DNA of 64,000 nucleotides from Tetrahymena elliotti 4EA (GCA_000231825.2 JH720308.1:1163675-1227674); one strand, 5' to 3'; counted from the first letter of the stretch, positions 1 to 14,875 are shown. Numbers and translations: made by a program. Notes: a model not told the origin generated them from the letters alone.

Positions 1-3000
1 GAAAATCACTCCCCCATCAACAAACAAAGTAGACAATATGCCTTTTAAAAAATAATATTTATTTTCATAATAAAATAAGGTTTAACAATTTACCTTCTTC
101 TCGAAAATAGACTTGATTTTAGTTTGGTTATATAAATTCTAAGAGATTATAAAATGATAGAGTGTTTTAAGCATAGCTACCTATACTAATAACATTAAAC
201 CGCTTGTTTAAATAAATTTAATCTATCATGCTAAATATTGCTTAAATAGATTTTATAATATTTAAATCGGGATAAGATAAAATATGTATATATCCTTAGT
301 AATCAACAGCGAGTATTAAATTATTATCATTATCTAATACTCCATAATATAAAGGGTATTTTAAATATCTCTAGCCCCTAATATTAAATAAATAAAAATA
401 AATTTAAAATAAAAATAAAATTGCTCACATCAACTAAGGTTGATTTATATTTTAGTAGCTCCATAATTTTACATATTGATCAAAACTTTTAATTTTAAAG
501 AGTGATAAGTAAAGATACTAAAAATTTACTTTTTAAAATTTACCCGATTGTTGTAATATACATTTATTTTTCATCTATTAGCAGCCAATTAATCCACCCT
601 ATATGAGCATGTTGAAATCCCAATTACTGACAATTTTTATCATACAAGCGAAAATCTCCATTTTACTTTAGAATGATAGAAGTAATAGTAGTAAATATTT
701 AAAAAAAGATAAATAGCTTACATCCCATGTGATCTACAATTTATGTGAATAATCAAAATCTCCAAATATTCCTACTATTTAACATTTTTACTCTAAAGAA
801 TTGTAATCTAAAGAAGCACCCCACCAACTATACTTTAATTATTTTAATTAATATTACAAAAAAAATAAAAAATTTTACTCCTGTCATTAATATGTTACCC
901 ATTTCAGGATGAAAATGGATTGACATTGTAGCTGATCCCTGCAGAATACGTTTTAATGTTTTTATTCTCTTAAAATTATTTTTGACATCCCAAACTAATA
1001 CACTAGCAGGATATGCGCAACCAGAAAATAGTCTACTTGAATAAATGTCATAAAAAAAATAAAATGCATAATAGCAGTAATTAATATTATGATTCAAAGT
1101 AGCTACAAGTTCTCTTGAAGTCAATTTATAAACATAAACTAAATGAACTATATAATCTTGAAATCCAATCAAAATATAATCAAGTTCAGGAATATATTAG
1201 ACAACATAAGTTAGAGTAATATCAAAATCAACTTCTAATGGTGGTAAGTATTATTAGGTTAGTGAATCATAAATATTTATTTTTTCATTTAATACAAAGG
1301 CTAGTCCAGTTTATTCATCTACATAAAAATTCGAAATTTATTCATATTTTGTAGTGCTTATTAATCCAAAATGTGTCAAACGTTTAGAAGAAACCTTTTA
1401 ATTATTAATAAAATATGTTCATTTTTAAGTTTTGTTTAATTAAAGATTAAAAAGAAATTTTTCTTAATGAAAATAAATTTAGAAATAATCAAAACAAACT
1501 TAAACTTTTTTTATCATTTTTTTTTGTCATTGATTAAATTTTATTTATGTCAAATTTAAAAATTAATAAATTAAAATTTGAATAGTTACTTCCTATCCTC
1601 TTAAAAGTATTAAATTATTTGTAGACTTTTAGTAAGTGATCAAGCTGCTTTGTTTTTAATTGTAATAATATGAAAGAATCAAATTATTTATATAATCATA
1701 AAAAAGTATATTCCCATTTGCAAAGCACAAAATCATTATGTTTTTATCTTATTACATGCTAAAATTAGTAACATTATTTTCTTCTACTTGTATATTAAAT
1801 AAAGATTTATTGGTGACAATATCTATTACAGTTATCGTGAAGCTACTATCTAGACATATGATAAGAGCTTTAGAAGTATCATGAGAACAATTTAATAATT
1901 AAATATTATTAAAATTTATAGTATTCTCATTTAACGAAATCAAGTTTTTAAATTAAATTTAGGATGATCTCTAAATAATCAAAGTATTCTATTAATCTGC
2001 TAGAAATACTGATTTAATCTGTCCTGAAAAATAATTTATTTTGTTTAACAAGTTAAACTATGTACCACTAAACTAATAAATCTTTAAAAAAATTAAAGAG
2101 TATATAGAAAAAAAGAAAATAAATTACATCAATTGAGCTATCTGTCACACAATATAAATTTTAAGACAATTTCATAAAAGTGAAATACTAAAATTCTGAA
2201 GAGCTTAAATCAAAACTCTAACTACTGGTCAGAATATTTCCATTTTCTGGAAAGTATTTAAATAAAAATAAAACACCTTTTACTTTTATCAAAAACTATT
2301 AAGATGACTCAAGTAAAATAATTTTATCAACAGTAGCGACTCCATTTTTGATTAAGGTACATGAATAAAGTTAAGAAAATTTAGAATCAGTTGTAAATCC
2401 ATAAATTGCATAATTTGAAGTACCAAGATCAAAACCTAACAAATACCCGTTTTATTTATCTTGATATACAATAAATTTATCTAAACGTAAACTGCTTTAA
2501 AAAGCAAAAGGTAAAGAGTCTAATAATCTCATCTCAGTATAATCATATATTAATATTGCAGCATTTAGTGAATAAACTGAAAACAATATGAACTATAAAT
2601 AAAAGTAAAATTTATTTGTAAATAACCAATTAATTATTTATTGTGTATTCAATAGAAATCTTAATTTTTAGATAAAATTGTATTTGAGTGTCTAAAAAAT
2701 TATTTAAATAAGTAAAATTATTAGTAAAAAAGATTGTTTTTATGTTTAAATGAATTCGATTTTAAAAAAAGAAGGCTTTTCGATTAGATATGATTTGAAA
2801 TATTTATAATATTTTAAAAAAGCAGATTCTGTTTAAAATTTCTTCAAATAATTTTCAATAAAATAAAAACTTTCCAATTTTTATGAATTTAAAATTCCAA
2901 TTTTTATGAATTTAAAATAAAAACAATCAACAAAAAAAGTTTAAAAAAATTAATTTTAAAATTATAAATCGTTTACCTTATTCTGTTATTTATCTATTAT

Positions 3001-4462
3001 GAACATTGATGCTTATTAAAAGTCTGATATTAGTTACTCTTAAATATTATCTAAGTAAGACCATACAAAAAGAACCCCTGAAAAATCGATATAAATGATT
3101 CTAAATTTAATGTAAAAATTAAAATTAATTTAAAAAATTTAATTAATATACCTATTTAAATCATCGTCGACTTCTATTTATATTGCATCATCATAGCTAG
3201 ATTATCCATTCTTAAAGTGATTCATAAGATAATTAATTCTAGATGTTCTTTTGTCAATATTAGTTACAGAATAAGTTTGACCTAAAATTATGCTATCATT
3301 AACAACAAATGCTTAAATCCAGCTCGTATCCAAGTTTTAGCTTTTGAAGAGAATAGGCTTTTATTGAGATACTGAATATATGAAAAGATATTTATCAGAA
3401 ACGACTGCTACCTCATCATTTTAGTTAATTGAGCCAAAGTTAAAATCAATTACATCATCAACTTTGGTAAAATTTGAATCCCTAGAATCGCAATTCAGTG
3501 ATTTAAAATCTGCTTGGTATATAGTTTTTTGAGATTCTATTTCCCAAATAGTAAAAGTGTTGTTTTTTCCAATTAAAACTAAATGATTTTCATCACTGCT
3601 TACTAAAACTTTTGTTGATAAACTCTTAAATGAACTTTAGAAATTCAAATTGTTATTTTTGTAAGATACAATAAAATTTTGACCAGAATTTGACTGAAAT
3701 GCTATTGCTATTAGGTTTTGGGTGCAATAAAAAGCTTGTAAATTTTAAAATTAATTAATTTAAAACTGGGCACTTAAAACTTTTTATTCTATATCAAATG
3801 AGTAGACTAATCCTTTCTAATTAATAAGCAAAAACCTTCTATTTAATTTATCATTAAAGCAATTTGAAAATTAGATGGTTTCACTTATGTTAAAGATATT
3901 ATACTTAATACTCTACTGCAAAGAAAAATCAATTTCATAAACCTAATTTTCAATTAAAAAAATTTTTGAAATTAGTTTATCTAATGTAATTTACCTGTTA
4001 AGCATCCCATGTTAACACAATCATATCTTCTGAATTGAGGCAGGAGTTTTGCTATATTGCTATATTAGCAGGTATTTGTATCACATTTTATTTGAATCCA
4101 TTTCCTGAGTTCCAAGTTATTATTCTTCCATATGCATCCAGAGTATGAATAACTGAGGCTTGTAATTGAGGTCTGTCATCCTTATCGATTTAATAGAAGG
4201 CAATGTTCTCTTGCTTCTCTATTATTTGCAACTACTTATTCATTGCAAAGTTGAATATTCCTATAGTGAAGGGATTGTACACTACAGCTGCAATATCTTA
4301 AACATCATTCTACGGATTAGATTTAAGAATTAAAATCTCTTATATCCTCATATCTAAGTTAGTACACCCATTCAATATGAAGGGGCAACCTATAGCTTTA
4401 ATTCTAACTATCTAAATAATGATCAAAAAACACAAGTAATTAATATAAATTATTGTATTCAT
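1..4462 (-). CDS. Large secreted beta-propeller-like (WD-type) protein, 5' part only, runs off the left edge
   Basis: The chosen start is the ATG at 4460-4462. It opens with about 20 hydrophobic residues (MNTIIYINYLCFLII...) ending before RIKAIGCPF, which looks like a signal peptide. The rest reads as repeated short strands with WD-like motifs, for example ASVLVWDVKNN, FDQYVKLWSYQN and HKLQITWD, so a beta-propeller or quinoprotein-like ectodomain is likely. The gene has many exons. Clear introns lie at about 3943-3994, 3103-3151, a long one at about 2597-2976, and near 2120, 890, 740, 540 and 390. Every exon is UGA-free in one consistent frame and uses TAA/TAG as Gln. Ciliates have many large surface proteins of this build with C-terminal membrane segments, but here the C-terminus is outside the window. 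The ligand and role are unknown. That it is one gene across the long intron is inferred. Confidence 0.7.
2872..2917. repeat. 23-nt tandem duplication inside an intron
   Basis: The unit ttccaatttttatgaattta plus three more bases occurs twice back to back, within the long intron of the beta-propeller-like gene. It is probably replication slippage with no evident function. Confidence 0.8.
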
Positions 4463-5701
4463 TATTTTTTAAATTTCTATTTTATTTTTTTAAGTTATAA
4501 ATTATGTTAGCAATTTAAACCTGCTTTCACTTCTTAAAAGTAAGACCTAAAATCAAATTTCAATCTAAAAAGATTGCTTGACAATAATTTTTAGGTAAGT
4601 AGAGCTAATTAATCTAAGTTTTTTAAATAAACTGAAGTCAATCAATTACATTTGCAAATTTAAATAGAGTTTAAATGTTGAGTCAGTAATCAACCTTAAA
4701 AACAAGTTGAAACTTAAAATCAATTTTAGATCTCTTTATTGATTTTAGGAGTGAAATTCAGATTCTTAATAAATAAAAAATGTAACAAATATGAAAAATG
4801 CTAGAATAAATAAATATTTCATCAAAAATACTAAATCCATCAAATAATAAATATTAATTGTTTGATTAAATAATGATATTTTTTTTAATTTAATTAATAT
4901 ATTTTATTTTTTTTTAATCATCTTAAGTTGTTAATTTTTTCATAAGTGAATTTAATTATCTCGAAATGATTTTATAAATAATAATGGATATCTTACTATC
5001 TCCAAATATTTATCAAGAAGATGAAATACTAAAATAAACAAATTCAATGACTGTACAATTTTTTTATCTTGTTACATTTTTAAAAATAAATTTTTCAAAT
5101 TAAAAGCAAAAGTTAGTAGCTTTTTGAATTCTTTAATAAAAAAAATTTTTCCTAAAGCTACAAACAAAATTCAATGCTCAATTCTTTTATTTAATTATAA
5201 AAGCATTTAAATTTGCATTATTTATGAAATAATTAACATACTCATTCATATAACAGTTAAAAGTAAAAAGTCCATTCAAATTTTTTGTTATATTTAAATT
5301 ATTTCTTAAATAATAAAAATTTATTCTCTCAACTAATAGATTGATTACAAGCAAGAAATAAAATAGGGAGAGGAGGGGAGTGGAGATGATGAAAATATTT
5401 TTTAAGCCATACAAAAAAAAGAGTGAGTTTTAAAAATTTAAACCTTCAAATATTTAAAAAATAAATTCCATACAAAACTATTTTTGAAATTTTATTTTTC
5501 CAAACAATAATTTTTTATTTTATTTTAAATCTTTCTTTCTTATCTTTTTTATTTATTCATCAATTCTTTTTTCATAAACACATCTTAGATTTTCTAAAGC
5601 TCCAATTCACTTTTTTTTCAATTACATTAAGCTTTCTTAGCAATAAAAAAATTTCCTTCTTTATTATTATTATGTTTTATTCTATTTCCAAAAATTGTTT
5701 A
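4463..5701. other. A/T-rich intergenic DNA
   Basis: Nothing here reads as a gene. Short UGA-free stretches exist, such as about 80 codons on the minus strand near 5390-5414, but they have no recognisable domain and the length expected by chance at this composition. A purine-rich patch (gggagaggaggggagtggag) lies near 5367. Confidence 0.6.
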
Positions 5702-6418
5702 TCATTTATTTCCCATCTTCTTCTGAATTTTAGTTTTTTTGTTTAAATGATCTTTTGCTCTTTTTTTTTATTGTTTCTTTTTTTCACTCATTTTTAATGG
5801 ATATTTTTCATTTTTGTATTTGATAACCCTCAAAGAGAGGTGTAAAAATAAAAATGAATACATGGGGATTTACATATATCTGCCAGCAGCAAATATATAG
5901 CTATTTTTTAAGTAAAAATTTTATTATAACTTCCTTAGTTTGAAAAAATGTAATAAATATGAAAGCAATGAAATAAATTTATTTTAATAAATATTTTACA
6001 TTAAGAAATGAAAACTAGAATTTTTTACAAAATTATGTTTTTTTTTATTTTTGATGCAATAAAAATGAGTATTTTGTAGATATTACTCTTAGAAAAATAG
6101 TTTTCTTATTAGTTAATTTTGATAATAATAAAGGAATTAATTGTTCTATTTTTACTTATTTTCACAAGTGTTTACATAGAGTAGAAACAAAAAACTTCCT
6201 TCAGAATTCAATCTTTGGATTGTTTTAAATTTCATCTCAAAAAAACTTAATAGGAGCTTTTTAAATTTTTTAAAATCGAATTCCATTTCCTTCAAATAAC
6301 AATCTTGGTCTTCTTTTATGGAAAGAACAGAAATTTTATCATTTGAATAGCATAATAAACTAAAACAAAAATTAATTAATTTACACATTTAGAAAAATAG
6401 CAGTTAGAGAGTAGACAT
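5702..6418 (-). CDS. Candidate single-exon ORF, 238 aa, unidentified
   Basis: With TAA/TAG read as Gln this is one uninterrupted frame from ATG 6416-6418 to TGA 5702-5704. The middle part (SIKEDQDCYLKEMEFDFKK, then FFEMKFKTIQRLNSEG) looks protein-like, while the C-terminus is Lys-rich and of low complexity (MSEKKKQQKKRAKDH). No domain is recognised. A 238-codon run without TGA has a probability of a few percent per start at this A/T content, so several are expected by chance in a window of this size. I list it only as a possibility. Transcript evidence would decide it. Confidence 0.25.
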
Positions 6419-8445
6419 TTAATTTGTGATCTTTGAAAAGAAGATTTAAAAAGACAATAGTAAATTTTTTTAATTCAAAAAGGAAATTATTTTTAACATA
6501 CAGGTAAAAGAGTAAATAAATAATTTTGTGTTAAACATTAACAATTTTATAATATTTATAAAATAATAAAAATTTATATTTAAATTGGCTTTTAAAACAT
6601 CAAAAGGTTTTTATTTTCATTTTATTTAGGTAAATACTTATAAAAGTAGATAAGCACGCATTATTAAAAGCTAATATATGGGTTTTCTAGCATAAAATAA
6701 TTCATGTTTATCTAATAAACCTTTACAGATAGATAAAAAATGCATATTTCAGTTTTATTTTGCAAGTTAAATAGAAGTATGATATTTGGAAAAAATTAAG
6801 ATAGATAATAAAAAGTTAAAGACAAATATTAACTGTTATCTCTATTCTTAATAACCAAATGAAAACAAGAGTCTTTCTTTCACGACTTAGTTTACTTTTA
6901 ATCTACTATTTTAAGTAATTTACTTTTAGAATATTTAAGAATTAAAATTTTTTTAAAGCTGTTCTATTTTTTTAATAAAGTTTGTGAGTTATTTAAATTT
7001 GAAATAGCTAACTTTTTGGGTTTTATATTGCTTTTTTCAACTTAGTCTTAATAATAATGTTGATATATAATATTTGATTTCTAAATTAATAATTTAATTA
7101 AAAAACTAAAATAAAAAATAATTATTTTACTTTTTAAAGGCTCTAAAAGGATCTAATTTTTTTGTTAAAGAGTATATTATGTATAAAAAATGGTTATGTT
7201 TGTATAATTAATTTTTTATTCCACAATGGTGTATCATCCATTTCTGTATCTTATTAATCATTGATGCAAAAATTTCATTTTTAAAAAAAATGTTAATATT
7301 TTTTTTACCTGTATGAGCATATTCACATACTCATTTTATCAAATTAAATCTACTACATATAATTTTTAAGTATTTAGATATTAAGTTGCTCTTAGTGATC
7401 TAAATAAATAATGTCTTTTATACATTTAAATTAAGAATGCATATTTTAAATTTTGATAAAATAAGATCTTAATTTATTTTCTTATTTTTAGATAAAAAAT
7501 CATCATCCATCAATCCAGTTTTTAAATATATTTTTGAAAAAAACCTCTGTCTTAAAAAGTAATATAATCAGAATGCTAATGTTCAAATATTTTTTTCTTA
7601 ATCTTAGAAACCCAAACTATAATCTAAATTAAATTCATTTAAACACACAAAGAGTCATAAAATAATCAAATAAAAAATAGTAATATCAAATTAATTAAAT
7701 TTTAAAAGTTCTTTATTTGTATTATAATCAATATGCAAGGAAGGACAAAGGATTATTGACCAAGGAAAAAAAATATTTTCTTTACAAAAATTTATTAAAA
7801 CAAATTAAGTTTATATTTATAATTAAGAATAGAAAAATAAATGTGGGATCAAATATATTTTTTATCAAATAAAATAAATATATTGATGTGCTTCTTAATA
7901 ATAAAAGTTTTCTAAAGTAGGACCATTAATAACTAGCACTATTATTTTGTTTATAGTCTCAACTTTAAAATAATTTTAGGAATTGGCATTTGATTAAAAT
8001 TACTTCATTTATGGTTCTCCAACTTTATTGTTATGAAAGAAATTGATGATCATGGTGGAATTTCTTAAATATTTTTATCTTACATTTCTTACTTATTAAA
8101 AAATGCTAATATAAAAAATATTGGTAGTGGTAAGTAAAAAAATAAGAATTGAATTTAAATCATCTTTCCATTTAAATTTTATGGATATTTTCTTTTTTAA
8201 TATATTGTATTTTAAGAAAAGTAAATTTCAACAAAATTTAATTTATTGTAAATATGATTAATAACTATTCATATACAAAATTGATTGTTATACATGTTAA
8301 TTTGTGATTAAAATTACATACATCAATATTTTTATTTTAAGAATTAAATAAAAATTTTAGCAAATAGATATTAATCCTATTTAATCTAAAAACATAATGA
8401 GATGTCAAGTTTTAAATAAATTGAGGAAAATTTTATTAATTAATT
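6419..8445. other. A/T-rich intergenic DNA
   Basis: This is a gene-free stretch of poly-A/T runs. No conserved ORF, tRNA-like box or repeat was seen. It separates two minus-strand genes. Confidence 0.6.
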
Positions 8446-11400
8446 TCATTAAAAGAGCTTTTTTTAGTACATTTTTTTATAGGCTTCATCAACGTCTAGA
8501 AGAACGTTTTAGCCTGTATTTTTCAAGACTGAATAATCGTTAGAAAGAATATTTGATTACTGGTTATTTTATTACTTAAACATTTATTAAGATGCATTTA
8601 ACTAAAAGTTAAAATCTTTTTTTTTAATATGCTATATAGAACTAATACTACTAAACTCTTCTGGTAAAATATTCTTTGAATTGAAGTTATTCTAGTAATA
8701 TTGCTTCTCTTATTATTACTTCATAAATTTTGCTAAGCTTTCTACATGTTGGTTATTTTATTTATTGAATTCATTGCTTTCTTATAGATTTTAAGCACTG
8801 TACCTATTTTTATTGGGTTCTTAAGAAAATCCTTTTTGCTAAAACATTTTTTATTAAGCAGAGATTGACTATCTTTCTTGTAAAAATTATGGCTTACTAT
8901 CAAATATATCGCTTATTTAGGAGTTTTTTATTCTTATTAATGTACTATCTGAATCATCTTTAAATTATATAACAGGAATAGGCTCTTTATCTCTCATTTC
9001 TTGTTTTTCTTTTAGTTTTTTTCTTTCTTCATAAAGTTCATAAGCACTTTTTTTATAGAAATCAGGTACCCTTGATAAGGGGAGTTCATAATTTAATTTA
9101 ACATCATATCCATATAAAGAGCTTTCATTATGAGGAAGTTATATTATATTTTTCTTTTTTTCTTCATAATCAATTTATTATTTTTAAGTTTTTTTAGAAA
9201 GTATTCCTGCTTCATCTATTTTAAAATCTTTGTTTAATTACATATCTTTTATTTTTTACTTGATTTCATTTTCACTAATGACAACTAAGAGCTTTAGAAG
9301 AAGTCTGGATTCTTTCACAAACATTTCTTTAAAAACTTACTGTTTTTCTACCTTACTCATATCTTACAATTTTTTATTTTTATTCAGCAAGCTAAGTGAT
9401 TCATTAACATTTTAAACAGCTGATTCATTTTCATCTCTTTTTAAAATAGTTTTAAAAGTAAATAAAAAATATTTTCTGATATAAAATTTTACTTCATATT
9501 TTATAAAAAAGTCATCTCTTCATTGTCCAAAAAAGATTCAACTGGCTTTTTACCATTTACTTAAAGGATTTATAAAAAACTCTATTGATTAATAAAACTT
9601 TAGTGATTTGTTTATGATTTTATCGATTGTTGCTGACTTGCTTTATTTTAGTTTTAGTTAATCTAACTTATGTTAAGATTTCCCAAATTTTCTTCAAACT
9701 CTTTTTTTTCAAGAAAAAATCCAATAAAAAAAATAAATTAAATGAAACTACATGAATTACTTTTGAAATCTCTTTTTTTATTTGAAGATATTTCTGCATA
9801 TTCTCTTAGTTTCGGAATCATCTCTCTAAAATATATGCAATCTTTAGAGCGATTTTATAATAAAAACCGAACACTTCTAAACAAAGGCATCAAATTATTT
9901 TTGCTAATTTTACCTTCATAAAGAAGCGATGTTAAATCTTTAGAAAACTCTTTATACTATCTAAATAGAATTTTGAAAAGCTCTTAATATTAATATGAAA
10001 TGATTGAATTTTACTTTTAAAGATTATCTAGGCAAGCATTAGTCTTAGCTAAAGAATGAATTGTTGCAGTGAAACAAAATTAAGCATCATTGGATAAATT
10101 TAAGTTTTTTATATTTTTCATGATATATTAAAATGTTTGATGAGAAAGTATTGCATCGGCAAAATTTCTATACTCACTGAGCATACTTAAAAAAAGCATG
10201 AGTGATGACTGAAAATCATTAACAAGGTTTTCAAGATTTCCAACTGTCTTATATTGTTGAGAATTATCTTATTTTACATTCTAATTTTATTCTTAATTTT
10301 AGATTTTTTATCCATTAACAACAAGATCTTGCATTGATTGCATATTAAGGGATTTTTTTTAAATAACATACTAAAGCTTTTTACATAATTCTAAAACTTA
10401 AAATATCTCCTAAAGATATAACTCTAAGTTTATATACCCATCTTTTTTTATTGTTTTAAGAATTTCTTAACCCTAAAAAGAACAAAAAAATTGTAAGCAG
10501 ATTATTTGAAACTTCAGAATTCTTCCTATTTTTTACTCATTACTTTTACTTTTCAAAAATTTAGACAACATTTTGACTTCGTAGCTTAATATCTTTTTTT
10601 TTTCTTCTAAGTATTATTTTTAAGCAAAAGCTGATGATCTTAAGCCAGCATTGAAGCACTTTATTTATTAAATTTATCAAAAATTTAAAGTTTTTTAATT
10701 TTAAAAAATAAAAAATTAAAGCAAAGAGTAAGTGTTTAAAATAGGATTTTTAAATATAAATAATATACTTGGAGATCATAGTTATCAAATTTTTTCTTTT
10801 GAGCTGATTTAAATTGATATATGAAGTATACTATTTAAAACAGTAGAATACACCCTTTAAATGAAGGAAAGAACTCTGCCATTTTTATGATATCCAACAA
10901 ATGAGGATTATTTTATTACTGTAAAATAATTTAATATATTTTTATGATTTTGAATAAAATTACTATTTTGTAATATTCTGTAACAACTTGCTTCTAAATT
11001 AAGAACTGTTTGATTATGTTTACAACATTTGAAAACCCTTTTTCTATAAGTAACTTGTTTTATCTCCAACACTTAGTTTTTAGGTAAAATGGAATTTATG
11101 GTGAATCAAACGAGTTTATATCATTAAAAAATATCAATAAATAGACTAACTATTCTATTAAATTAGGTCCTCCCTCTAATATCAATTCATTCTTTTATTT
11201 TATGGCGTATTTAAAAAGCTTATAAGATAAGTCAAGGATATGCTGAATTGAATGTAATTATAGATAGTAGTCAGTATATTTTTCTTTTTCTTAAAATAAA
11301 GAAAATTAAATAAAACCCTTTAAAATTAGTAAATACATAAATGCTCTGGATATTCTAATTCTTTGTCTTAATTTTATTTTAAAAATTCAGCTGATTGCTA

Positions 11401-14400
11401 TACAGATAAAGTAACTTCATTTGCATTAAATTAAGTTCCATCGAATTCAAGTAAAAGAGTGCTTTAAACTAAAAGATTTTCATAAATATTATCTTTTTAT
11501 TCAGCTTCTATGTCATCTTCATTAAGTGAAGATAGTTTGCTGCCTCTTCTCTGAACCTATTCGAAGATTGGCTACCTATTTACAGAACCAGTACCTCTTT
11601 TGATTAACTTGATTAAATTAAAAGTTTTGTACCCAAAGCAATTTAAGAATTAAGTGAGAATAAAATCTTAAACACTCAAAAAATTAATTTAAAGAAGTCT
11701 AACAACATAAGAAGGATTGATTTTAACTATGTGAGATAGAAGTAAAATAATAGCAGCTTTATATCTCTTATCTTAATATATTTTATTTTAATCTGCTAAA
11801 ACTACACAGATTTACTTCAATACATTGGTAGGTAGTTCACCTTAAAGTGTCATTGAAAAGTAAAATAAACTATGAAGTATCTAAATAAAATTTTCAAAAA
11901 AGAAATCAATCTAAAAAACTTCATCAAAAGTGCCATCTTAGGTATTAAAAATCCATTACTCAACTAATATACTAGGCTAATCAAAAAATGAATAAAAAAT
12001 ATTTGAACAATATTCACATCTTCTTTTATAATGATAATGAAACATGAAGCATTATCTTTTTTCATTAAGATATAAAGGTATTTGTTCCTCTTTTTTTTAG
12101 ACCTCTCCCAACTGATTCCTATGTTTGGGATATTTCTATGTATTAAGTGATGATTTTCTCCTCTTAAAATTAACATTTTCATTTCTAGGTTTGCCATAAA
12201 GTTAATTTCCAATATTTTAGTTTTAATTTTAAATGTCATTTAAACTGAATTATTGATTATTTTTCTAATTCCCAGACTCGTTTTAGATATCTTAAATACT
12301 ATTTTATGATTATTATTAGTTCTATGCATTTTTTTAAAATTTAGATGGATTAGTAGGATTAAAATTTTTATTTTCAATAACATTTAAATCCTATTATATT
12401 TCATCATAAGATTAGCTATCAAATTTCTAATCTTTGTAGGATTAAATTGCACTCACGTTAAAGTTAACTGGGTTCCCTTTTTGCTGATTTACAGCCATGG
12501 GAGTTAAACCAAATGAAATACTTTCTTAATTAAGGGCTTATTCTTCTCTAGCCTTCAATTTTTACTAATCAATTACCATTTATTATTATTTCAGAAAACT
12601 ATTATTTAATAATTTTTGTTACTTTTGTTTTTTTTCGTCAGCCTCATTTTCACTTTTGAACTTAGAATAAAACATTTTCTCAAAATTAAAAAGTTAATTA
12701 TCTCTTTCAGGAATATCTTTTTTTTTTTAATTTTCAATCTATTAGTTCTAAGTTGGTTTATTTGCATTTGTGAAATTTTATCTTAAATGGAAAATTTAAT
12801 CTTCTAAAAGAGAGTCTACAAAATCTCCTTCACTCATCTCACTAATAAGTCTTGAATAATCTACACTATCACTAAACGGTCTATCTTTTATTATAAGCCC
12901 TTAAACATTAAATCCCATCTATTCTTTTTCATATACTTCATCATTTTATTCATACTTCTTAACTTTTTTAGTTTTCATTTATTATAATAAAAACTAATCT
13001 ATTAGAATAGGTTATGTTAACGTTCCTGGAACTTTTAAAGTGTTATTTAATTTTACATTCATTAATTCTAAAATTTTCTCAATTTCCTATTTATCAAAGT
13101 TAAGAAATTTAATAAGTCTACTCATTAAAATAGTTATTAACATCTTTTATCTGTCTTCTTTAGCATCTTTTTCAATATATACTTACTCAGATTGCTAATA
13201 GATAAACATCACAATTCTATTTGATTAAAAAATTTTTTTATTTTATGTTTAATTTTAAAGATCAATACTATTTATGGTATTCTTTGGTTGTCTACAATTA
13301 TTCCTTCTATACTAATTATGTTAGTCCTAAAATCATGTAAATCAAAGCATCAAATAATTAAGTTGTGAAGCATTTAAACATAAATCTAAACAAAACGTGA
13401 TCTTCATATCCATTTATGGTTTTCATTAACAATTTCCTCTAATGGGTATTAGTTGTTAAATAAAAAAATGTTCTGGCTAATCCTAATTCAGCTAAATAAT
13501 TTTATCTGCTTTCTCTCTCCTACTAAATAGCACTCCATGAAGCTTAAGAAGTATCTTCTGGATTATCATTTGGTAAGCCTTCATTAAATATTATTCTCAT
13601 CATATAACTTAATAAAAAATCTTCAATAATATTTAGCCCTAAAATATGAATAGGGAATTTATCACTCACAGCTAATTAAGACATTAATTTGCACAGATTT
13701 GAAAACATTGTCTAATTTGAAGTTTTCTAAATAAAAATTTTTAATAAACAAATTCATTCAAAATTAAAATATTTTTTTACCTTTAATAAGTTTAAATAAA
13801 TAGCACTAAAATATTATTAATTGAATATAACTTTTCTTTTCATTTCATCTATTTAAGTTACTAAAAACATTGTTTCTAATACACCTGTCTTTACTGTTGA
13901 GGCTATTAAAAAATAAAACTATTGGAGCATGATAATATTTTTTAATAATCAGTATAATTACCTATGATAACTGAATTAATTGATGATAAATTTGGGTTTT
14001 TTTTAATTACAGCATCAATATTCTGAAGAAAAATAAGCAAATACTTGATAACATCTTCTTTATTATTGGCCACGTAATCAATGACTTAATCATTCTTGCA
14101 AAAATTTGAAATGATTCTTATCCATAAATCTAATTTTAAAAGAGTAGAACTGTCTATAATTTCAACATTATGCTAACTCAAAGAATCTTTATTTAATTTA
14201 TTGTAATAGTCATCAACATCAGTTTTATTATAGCTTTTTAAATGTGTTTATAAAAATACAAAAGCCTCATCTATTAATCCTCCTAACAAAGCCAACTCAT
14301 CACAAAAATCTTTTTCCAGAGATATTTGATAGATTATTTCTAAAATAGTTTACTATTTGCCAAATTTAGCCTTATAAGCATCTCTCAAATACAGGTGAAA

Positions 14401-14875
14401 ATCTAAATTTATAAAATTTTAAATAAAACTTAAAAATTTTGAAGTTTTAATTACCATTTAAAATGAGAAGTTATCTATTTTTTCTATTTTTGCAATATTC
14501 TTTCACGTTATCATAAATAGGCAGATTATCATCAAAACTAGAAGTTGCTTTTATGAATTACTAAATATATTGAATAGCTTCAGTATGATCTTAAGGAGAC
14601 CAAATATCTTCAGGATTATTCTCATATAAGCCTTAATCATATATTGTACTTGCTTTTATTTATGGCTAAGATTTTTTATCACTAAGATCATTTTAAGATT
14701 ATCTTAAGTGAATCTAGCTTTATTGAGCTATTTGAGCTCTACTAATTCTCAAACTTATTTTGCTTTTTCTAATATCTTGTTTAGTTTATTGAATATTTTT
14801 ATATGTTAATGGACCTATTTCATCTTCTCCTTCTTAATCGCTTAAATCTACTTTATCAAATCTTTCTAAAGACAT
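8446..14875 (-). CDS. Very large unidentified protein, helical repeat-like with Q/N-rich linker
   Basis: The start is ATG 14873-14875 (MSLERFDKVDLSDQEGEDE...) and the stop is TGA 8446-8448, after DEAYKKMYQKKLFQ. Exons are joined by GT-AG introns, for example near 14403-14453, 13937-13965, 13737-13790 and around 10740. The product is estimated at about 1,700-1,900 residues. The N-terminal third is rich in long amphipathic helices (ALLGGLIDEAFVFLQTHLKS, LLKLDLWIRIISNFCKNDQV) like ARM/HEAT solenoids. A Q/N-rich stretch follows (NQKNNQQFSLNDIQNQNQ), then more helical sequence, and a charged C-terminal region (PDFYKKSAYELYEERKKLKE). I recognise no family. A scaffold role is only a guess from the architecture. 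It could be two genes, but the frame stays open through the joins I could follow. It is transcribed divergently from the SAS6-like gene. Confidence 0.65.

Noticed and set aside
11964..12239. 91-aa minus-strand frame starting MTFKIKTKILEI
   Set aside because: It lies on another frame of the large minus-strand gene; the true frame through here (NQLYGKPRNENVNFKRRKSS) stays open on both sides.
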